From Chryseobacterium sp. (GTDB lineage Bacteria; Bacteroidota; Bacteroidia; Flavobacteriales; Weeksellaceae), in assembly GCA_017989575.1 (NCBI GenBank), contig JAGNPP010000089.1, positions 1-8,985 on the forward strand: 8,985 bases of DNA, in the 5' to 3' direction. Shown one piece after another: positions 4,298-8,985 of the stretch (within the stretch, counting starts at the first letter, position 1; each line of letters starts with the position of its first letter). The position numbers and the translations under genes are program-made. The notes under the pieces were generated by a model. That model was given only the letters and a program-made list of their open reading frames with translations, was not told where the DNA came from and made no database searches.

Positions 4298-6991
4298 TTA
4301 CCAACTCACTTTCTCCTTCTCCTCAAACGGAACTTCCGGATTTAGAATTTCAAAAATCAAATTTCTGATGGAATCTTCCACTTCAGAATCTTCAATATCA
4401 ATGAAATTAAGGTTTTGCGGACCATTGTTCACTTCTGCGAAAGACCAGATGGCGGTTTCTACATTTTCTGGTTTGATGTTCAAAGAATTGGTGATACAAT
4501 ATTTATAAATAGAAAGTTGCAAAGCTTGTTTGTAATCGTCGTTAAAAAATAATTCCGGCAATTTTTCTTCCTTATTCTTTCCTAAACTAACAGCTAATTT
4601 TTTTGGTTTTGCGGTTTTGTAATCAATCACTCGAGTTACGCCGTCAAGTCGGTCAATTCTGTCGATGAAACCGTAGAAACTGATTTTGTCGGTTCGGTTT
4701 TTATCAAGATAAAAATCGCAATTGATCTCTTTTTCAAGGTCGATGATTTCTAATGCTGATCCATTTTTAACCAATTCCAGATCATATTCCACAATGTTGC
4801 GCACTACCCTTTTGGCAATTTCTTTGTGAATGAAATTCATTCCGCGTTCGTAGAATTCGGTTTGGTGTTTTAGTTTGTCGATGGCGTCTTCAATTGATTC
4901 ATCTACTTTTTGAAGTAAATCTTCTAAATCATTGATTGACAGAATTTTACCTTTGATTGGTTCGTGCAAAAATTGCAAAGCATAATGCACAAGATTCCCG
5001 TAATTTCGCTGTGAAAGTTCCTCTTCAATTTCGTTGGTTTCTCTCGTTTTTAAGATTTGATTGAGATAAAAATCAATCGGATTGTAAAGATAAGTAACGA
5101 GATGCGACGCAGAAACCCGCTTTTTCCATTCGTTTAAAAGTTGCATCACCGCTTCATTCTTCTCAATTCTCATCAATTCCTGAGAGATGGGTTCAGAGGT
5201 GTTTTCAATAATAATGTGTTCGATTTGGTGCGGACTTTCCATTTCCAATTGTGTAATGAAACGGCTTTTTTCGCCTGTGTTTACTCCAGAACTCAACGCA
5301 TTATAAAGCAGATGAACATTTTCAGAATTTTGAATTAATCTATAAAAATGATAAGCATAAATACTGTCATTTTCCAGAAAAGTATTCAAACCAAAATTTT
5401 TGCGGACATCAAACGGAATGTAAGTATTTTGGGTATTTCCTAATGGCAATTTCCCTTCGTTAACGGAAAGGAGAATGATATTTTTAAAATTCAAAAGTCG
5501 GGTTTCCAAAAGTCCCATAATCTGAAATCCAGCTAACGGTTCTCCCACAAAATCAATGCTTTCTGTGTTGACCAACTGATTGATGAGAACTTCTAAAGTC
5601 TCAATTTTAATTTCAATTTTATAAGGCAGCAATTGATTTTTGATGACTTTGAAGACCTTTTCAAAATGCGCCACATTCTCGTACTGAATATCATCCAATT
5701 CTTTGAATTTCAATTCATAACAGAATTTAATTAGTAAATCTAAAAAGTTTTGTGTGGATTCTGGTTTTTGAAGAAGTTCGAAATAACTCAGTTTTCCGAG
5801 CAATTCTGCTAGAAGATTTTTAGAAATGTAGACAATATTCCTTTCCTCGATTTTAGCAATGAATTCCTGGATAATTGCGCTGTCAATCTCATCATTTGGA
5901 AGTTCTTCCAGAATTGGTAAAACATCGGCGTAATAATAGCTGGAGGATTTTTTCTCCTGTTGTTTTTGAAGGTAAAATAGTTTTTTGATAGCGTTGCTGA
6001 AAGACAAATTTTTCAAAGGAAAACCCATTGTGATGTTCACACTTTCCACGGAAGTCAAACTGTCTAAAACGGCTGGCAGAAGATTCTCATCCAACAAGAC
6101 CAAAGCCGTTTCGGACAATTCTTCTTTTGGAATTTTCTTCAGAATTTCCGGTAAAACTTTTGCCTGGACAATGTTTCCGGAAACTTCGTAGGTTTTGATA
6201 TTTTTTGGTTGAGAGAATTGATCGTCGATCCAGTTGAAATTTCTGTACAGATCAAATTCTTTCCACTTGATGGTTTCTCTAAGGAATTTTCCGGATTCCT
6301 GTCTTTCATCATCAATGTAATATTTGTCGGCTTGGAAGTAGGTTTCAGCTTTGTTCCATTGCAAGAGTTTGCGAACGAGCTGTTCTTCAACTCGAGACAA
6401 AGCGTTGAAACCGCAGAAAACAAAATAATTCTGGGTTGACTTTGCAAAATTTTCTAATTTGGAAAAGGCTTCCTGATAGATCATTCCGGAAGTGGCGAGA
6501 TTTTCTTTCCGTAAATCTGATTTCAGAAGTGGGAGAAAATCGTTCATCTTTCGCCAGAAATTGAGGTTTCTCTTTCGTGCGTTGTCATCATCGCCAAGGT
6601 CTTCTCCCCAATTTTTGATGCGTTCCTCGTCCAACATCCATTCGAGGATTTTTTGGTCATTTTCTGAGAACTTCATCATATCATCCCAATCTTTTTGCAA
6701 GGTTGGAAACCATTTGAGGAAACCAGAAAAATCTTCTGAAGCATCTACTTTTTGATACGTTCGGTAAGCGAAAAGCCAAAGGGCGATTCCTTTGATCTCC
6801 AAATCTTCGGAAAGTTCTGCGATGAGTTCGTCTATCGTCACGAAGTTGGGCAAAAGTCCTTGATATTGCTTCTCCTGCAAGATTCTTTTGATGAAAACCA
6901 TTGGACGTTTTCCAGGTAAAACGATGTCTAAGCCTGAAAGGTCTTTGTGATTTTCTAATAATTCTGAAATGATCCTGTGGAGAAATTGCAT
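4298..6991 (-). CDS. AddB-like PD-(D/E)XK nuclease with degenerate helicase region
   Basis: An 897-residue cytosolic protein like the AddB/RecB-type subunits that process DNA double-strand ends for recombination. The N-terminal ~620 residues resemble a UvrD-like helicase that has lost ATP binding: where a Walker A loop would lie there is IVLPGKRPMVFIKR (23-36), with no GxGKT/S. LLETRLLNFKNIILLSVNEG (494-513) resembles the AddB/RecB motif ending in NEG-x-x-P. The nuclease domain (about 625-890) is intact: GNLVH (665-669, His669), GFIDRID (774-780, Asp777), VIDYKT (788-793, Asp790 and Lys792), and QLSIY (825-829). The four cysteines (193, 424, 758, 832) do not form the Cys-x2-Cys pattern of the AddB iron-sulfur cluster, and TYLYNPIDF (633-641) has Asn where AddB has Cys. 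No AddA helicase gene is in view. The ATG at 6991 is supported by the conserved N-terminal motif; a terminator-like hairpin abuts it. An alternative label is simply RecB-family nuclease. Confidence 0.85.
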   Translation of the reverse strand: MQFLHRIISELLENHKDLSGLDIVLPGKRPMVFIKRILQEKQYQGLLPNFVTIDELIAELSEDLEIKGIALWLFAYRTYQKVDASEDFSGFLKWFPTLQKDWDDMMKFSENDQKILEWMLDEERIKNWGEDLGDDDNARKRNLNFWRKMNDFLPLLKSDLRKENLATSGMIYQEAFSKLENFAKSTQNYFVFCGFNALSRVEEQLVRKLLQWNKAETYFQADKYYIDDERQESGKFLRETIKWKEFDLYRNFNWIDDQFSQPKNIKTYEVSGNIVQAKVLPEILKKIPKEELSETALVLLDENLLPAVLDSLTSVESVNITMGFPLKNLSFSNAIKKLFYLQKQQEKKSSSYYYADVLPILEELPNDEIDSAIIQEFIAKIEERNIVYISKNLLAELLGKLSYFELLQKPESTQNFLDLLIKFCYELKFKELDDIQYENVAHFEKVFKVIKNQLLPYKIEIKIETLEVLINQLVNTESIDFVGEPLAGFQIMGLLETRLLNFKNIILLSVNEGKLPLGNTQNTYIPFDVRKNFGLNTFLENDSIYAYHFYRLIQNSENVHLLYNALSSGVNTGEKSRFITQLEMESPHQIEHIIIENTSEPISQELMRIEKNEAVMQLLNEWKKRVSASHLVTYLYNPIDFYLNQILKTRETNEIEEELSQRNYGNLVHYALQFLHEPIKGKILSINDLEDLLQKVDESIEDAIDKLKHQTEFYERGMNFIHKEIAKRVVRNIVEYDLELVKNGSALEIIDLEKEINCDFYLDKNRTDKISFYGFIDRIDRLDGVTRVIDYKTAKPKKLAVSLGKNKEEKLPELFFNDDYKQALQLSIYKYCITNSLNIKPENVETAIWSFAEVNNGPQNLNFIDIEDSEVEDSIRNLIFEILNPEVPFEEKEKVSW

Positions 6992-6997
6992 ATAAAA

Positions 6998-7017
6998 AGC
7001 CTTTTGAAGTAAAGGCT
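6998..7017 (-). terminator. Terminator-like hairpin just before the AddB-like start codon
   Basis: Read on the - strand, AGCCTTT and AAAGGCT form a perfect 7-bp stem around ACTTCA, followed by TTTTTA and then the ATG of the AddB-like gene. It has the form of an intrinsic terminator. It may end the glycosyltransferase transcript about 195 bases downstream of that gene, or act as an attenuator in the AddB-like leader. In the + direction no T-run follows. Confidence 0.55.
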
Positions 7018-7067
7018 CAATTTAGATATTTTTCGTTGACTTTGAAAATATATTTAATACAAAGTGA

Positions 7068-7098
7068 CAAAGATTATTTTTGAAATGATTGAAAACAA
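7068..7098 (-). promoter_or_regulatory. Possible promoter for the AddB-like gene
   Basis: On the - strand a TTG (7098-7096) lies 20 bases before AATCTTTG (7075-7068), one mismatch from TAnnTTTG. The spacing fits the TTG-N17-23-TAnnTTTG pattern of Flavobacteriia. A transcript from here would have a leader of about 70 bases that includes the terminator-like hairpin. The surroundings are A/T-rich, so chance matches are possible. Confidence 0.3.
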
Positions 7099-7212
7099 TT
7101 TTGATTTTTTATTGATGTAATTAATATTTATTGTGAATAGAATTAAAACCATTTTACTTTCAAATAAAAATGAATAAAAATAAAAATAAAACTGACACAG
7201 AATCTGGAAAAC

Positions 7213-8124
7213 TTATAATCCGAAGTTTTTGAAAAATTCTTTCCAGCGCAAATTCCTTATAAACTTAATTTCCTCTTTGCTCAATTCTCGTTTTTCATTT
7301 TGTTTCAAAAAAGAATTAATAGTCGTGAAAAACTCTTTCGCAGAACGATTTTTGAAACTCGACTTTGCAGAAGAAATCATCGCCAAAGGCAAACTCAAAC
7401 CTATATTGTAAAAATACTTCCCCAATTTTTCCGCTTTCTGGTCTTTGTATTTATAAGCTGTCGGGCGCAAATGTTTAACCCAAATATCTTTAATCGTCAC
7501 AACTTCCCATCCGTTTTTTTTCGCCAGCAAAACATCCAAATTGTCCCAACCTAAAACTGGTCGAAGTCCGTTCATAGTTTCAAAACATTCTTTTCTGTAA
7601 GCTTTAATCGGACCACGAACGTGATTTTTGGACGATAGATTTTCGAAAACCCAATCGTGATTTTTGTTGCTAAAATCGAAGAGATTTTCGCTCGGCAATT
7701 TCATATTTTTAATTTGCGGATTTTGCTTGTAATTTCTGATGTAAACCAATCCAGAAATCAATCCAGCTTTAGGATTTTCTTCAAAAACGTGATTGACTTT
7801 TTCTAAATAATTTCGTGGAAAAACAATATCCGCATCGTACTTGCAAATCACATCAAATTTCTTCCAATTCAAAGATTCCAAACCTTTGTTAAAAGTACGC
7901 ACCACTTTCGCACCTGGCTGATGTTCAGAAGTTTGGAGATTTAAAAGTTGGAAGTTGGAAGTTGGAAGTTGGAAATTTTTTACGATTTCTTGGGTTTTAT
8001 CCGTCGAACCATCATTCACGACCACGCAAGTAAAATCCTGAAAACTCTGGTTTTTCAGAGATTCCAAACACGAAGCAATGCTATTTTCTTCGTTGTGCGC
8101 AGGAATGATGATGAGAAATTTCAA
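7213..8124 (-). CDS. Family 2 glycosyltransferase (GT-A fold), TTG start
   Basis: A 303-residue enzyme expected to transfer a sugar from a nucleotide-sugar to a surface or exported glycan, on the cytosolic side of the membrane. The GT-A domain starts at once: FLIIIPAHNEENSI (3-16), VVVNDGSTDKT (34-44, Asp38 for nucleotide binding), CKYDADIVFP (94-103, Asp97-x-Asp99 metal motif), and GWDNLD (192-197) at the usual catalytic-acid region. The C-terminal 80 residues are basic and may associate with the membrane (SLPLAMIS, 244-251). No ATG fits: the first codon is TTG, placed directly after the TAA of the methyltransferase gene in the same frame, and the first beta strand starts at residue 3. Translation is therefore probably coupled to the upstream gene. 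Residues 51-60 (FQLPTSNFQL) come from a 7-bp tandem repeat. Donor and acceptor cannot be told. Confidence 0.88.
   Translation of the reverse strand: MKFLIIIPAHNEENSIASCLESLKNQSFQDFTCVVVNDGSTDKTQEIVKNFQLPTSNFQLLNLQTSEHQPGAKVVRTFNKGLESLNWKKFDVICKYDADIVFPRNYLEKVNHVFEENPKAGLISGLVYIRNYKQNPQIKNMKLPSENLFDFSNKNHDWVFENLSSKNHVRGPIKAYRKECFETMNGLRPVLGWDNLDVLLAKKNGWEVVTIKDIWVKHLRPTAYKYKDQKAEKLGKYFYNIGLSLPLAMISSAKSSFKNRSAKEFFTTINSFLKQNEKRELSKEEIKFIRNLRWKEFFKNFGL
7945..7972. repeat. Heptanucleotide tandem repeat, 4 x AAGTTGG, inside a gene
   Basis: Four perfect head-to-tail copies of AAGTTGG (CCAACTT on the coding strand) lie in the glycosyltransferase gene after its NDGSTD motif. The unit is not a multiple of three, so gain or loss of one copy would shift the frame and cut the protein off early. 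The encoded stretch falls in a surface loop between conserved GT-A elements. Confidence 0.95.
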
Positions 8125-8925
8125 TTAGAATTGGTTTGATTTTAATTTCACTTCAAACAAAACTTCCGGCGTTTTCGGACTTTCAAATGTTGAAGTTTTG
8201 TATTTTTTCTTGGTGAAAATCGCGCACATCGTATTTTGTGGATGATAAAGATTTTGATGCAATTCTTTTGGCAATGCATCCAAAATCGCCTTGAAAACTT
8301 CATATCGGATTTTCTCCGGATTGTACGCGTAATCGTGCCAGACAACCACCGTTTCATCGTGAACCAAATGCTGGAAAACCTTTTCTGTATCGTGTTTTAC
8401 CATCTCGTAAGAATGGTCGCCATCGATGAAAATCAAATCATATTTTTTATTCAATCCCGCAAAATCGTAGGTTTTGGTGTTGCCTTCAAGGTGAAGGATT
8501 TTCGGATTTTTCTTGGACAAAATGCCGTGAAGTTCTGCATATCTTATGTTCCAACCCATCGCTTCCATTTCTTTTTTGGAAAGGTTAAGCGTTGTACAAT
8601 CATCGATTTCTTTTGCAACGTTCCAAACACTTTCGCCACGCCAAGTTCCAATTTCAAAATATGAGTTTTTTCCTTTCCCTAAAGTCTTTAACAAAGCCAA
8701 ATCTGTCGGAAGCGAACCGCCATCCAAAATGCACAAATCAATATCAGATTCAAAATTTCCACCCGAAATTTCGTCCAAAGAAGCTTCCGGAAGACTTAAA
8801 AATTGAGGATAACTTTTCTGAAATTCCTGTTTTCTAATATCATTCAAATCGAGAATGATATTGAGTAAACTTGGTTCTTTGATGATGTACTGAATGGCGT
8901 TCTTTAACTTTTGAAGCTTAGTCAT
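8125..8925 (-). CDS. Class I SAM-dependent methyltransferase
   Basis: A 266-residue cytosolic protein with a Rossmann-type methyltransferase core after a helical N-terminal region (about 1-60). YFEIGTWRGESVWNVA (89-104) is the SAM-binding motif I (Glu91, Gly93, Gly97). KYDLIFIDGDHSYE (161-174, Asp168, Asp170, His171) is the second acidic strand typical of the Methyltransf_24/TylF-like group, in which these acidic residues often bind metal. VVVWHDY (193-199, His197-Asp198) follows. The C-terminus (about 240-266) is Lys-rich and variable. Its target is unknown; the glycosyltransferase gene directly downstream suggests a sugar or glycan hydroxyl, by inference. The stop TAA is directly followed by the TTG start of that gene in the same frame, so the two are surely co-transcribed. 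The ATG at 8925 has no clear Shine-Dalgarno and no promoter is visible in the 60 bases before it; transcription may start outside the window. Confidence 0.87.
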   Translation of the reverse strand: MTKLQKLKNAIQYIIKEPSLLNIILDLNDIRKQEFQKSYPQFLSLPEASLDEISGGNFESDIDLCILDGGSLPTDLALLKTLGKGKNSYFEIGTWRGESVWNVAKEIDDCTTLNLSKKEMEAMGWNIRYAELHGILSKKNPKILHLEGNTKTYDFAGLNKKYDLIFIDGDHSYEMVKHDTEKVFQHLVHDETVVVWHDYAYNPEKIRYEVFKAILDALPKELHQNLYHPQNTMCAIFTKKKYKTSTFESPKTPEVLFEVKLKSNQF

Positions 8926-8985
8926 TGATGATTGAAATTAGTTTTAAAATGGTCTAATTTGAGTTAGAAGCGGAAAGTTACAGAT

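Noticed and set aside
7022..7212. Small gene or RNA in the A/T-rich gap between the glycosyltransferase and AddB-like genes
   Set aside because: Only homopolymer-like A/T runs such as repeated AATAAA are seen; apart from the promoter-like boxes nothing supports a gene.
8236..8664. 142-codon open frame on the + strand opposite the methyltransferase gene
   Set aside because: Antisense shadow of a clear coding region; no motif, and its composition is explained by the other strand.

Overview
The window looks like chromosomal DNA of a Bacteroidota, most likely a Flavobacteriia member of the Chryseobacterium/Epilithonimonas type. This rests on A/T-rich intergenic DNA, starts without clear Shine-Dalgarno sequences, flavobacterial-style signal peptides ending just before Gln, promoter-like TTG/TAnnTTTG boxes, and protein families typical of that group. 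The assignment comes from pattern recognition, not from a search.

Layout. (a) 2-400 (+) is the 3' end of an AsmA-family gene. It converges on a small, very A/T-rich hypothetical gene (419-1030, -), and the two share one strong hairpin terminator that contains the latter's stop codon. (b) 1031-1450 has no convincing gene but carries a small REP-like palindrome, a dense nested inverted-repeat region (1200-1332) and a possible promoter. (c) 1451-2632 (+) is a full-length glutaryl-CoA dehydrogenase gene with its own terminator. (d) 2737-2884 is a composite palindromic intergenic element. (e) 2931-3503 and 3532-4182 (+) are two exported, cell-wall-directed proteins: a DUF1287 NlpC/P60-like protein and a zinc N-acetylmuramoyl-L-alanine amidase. 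They are followed by a 25-bp-arm inverted repeat. (f) 4298-6991 (-) is an AddB-like protein with an intact PD-(D/E)XK nuclease and degenerate helicase part. It is preceded by a possible promoter and a terminator-like hairpin abutting its start codon. (g) 7213-8124 and 8125-8925 (-) are a family 2 glycosyltransferase and a class I SAM methyltransferase, abutting in the same frame (TAA followed directly by TTG), probably part of a surface-glycan operon continuing beyond the window.

How the genes relate. The DUF1287 protein and the amidase probably both act on periplasmic peptidoglycan. The methyltransferase and glycosyltransferase probably act on the same glycan. The dehydrogenase (lysine/tryptophan breakdown) and the AddB-like protein (double-strand-break processing) stand alone here. 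I see no complete new defence system or mobile element. The points most worth checking are the heptanucleotide tandem repeat inside the glycosyltransferase gene (possible phase variation), the zero-gap TAA-TTG junction, the hairpin in front of the AddB-like gene, and the structured region upstream of the dehydrogenase.
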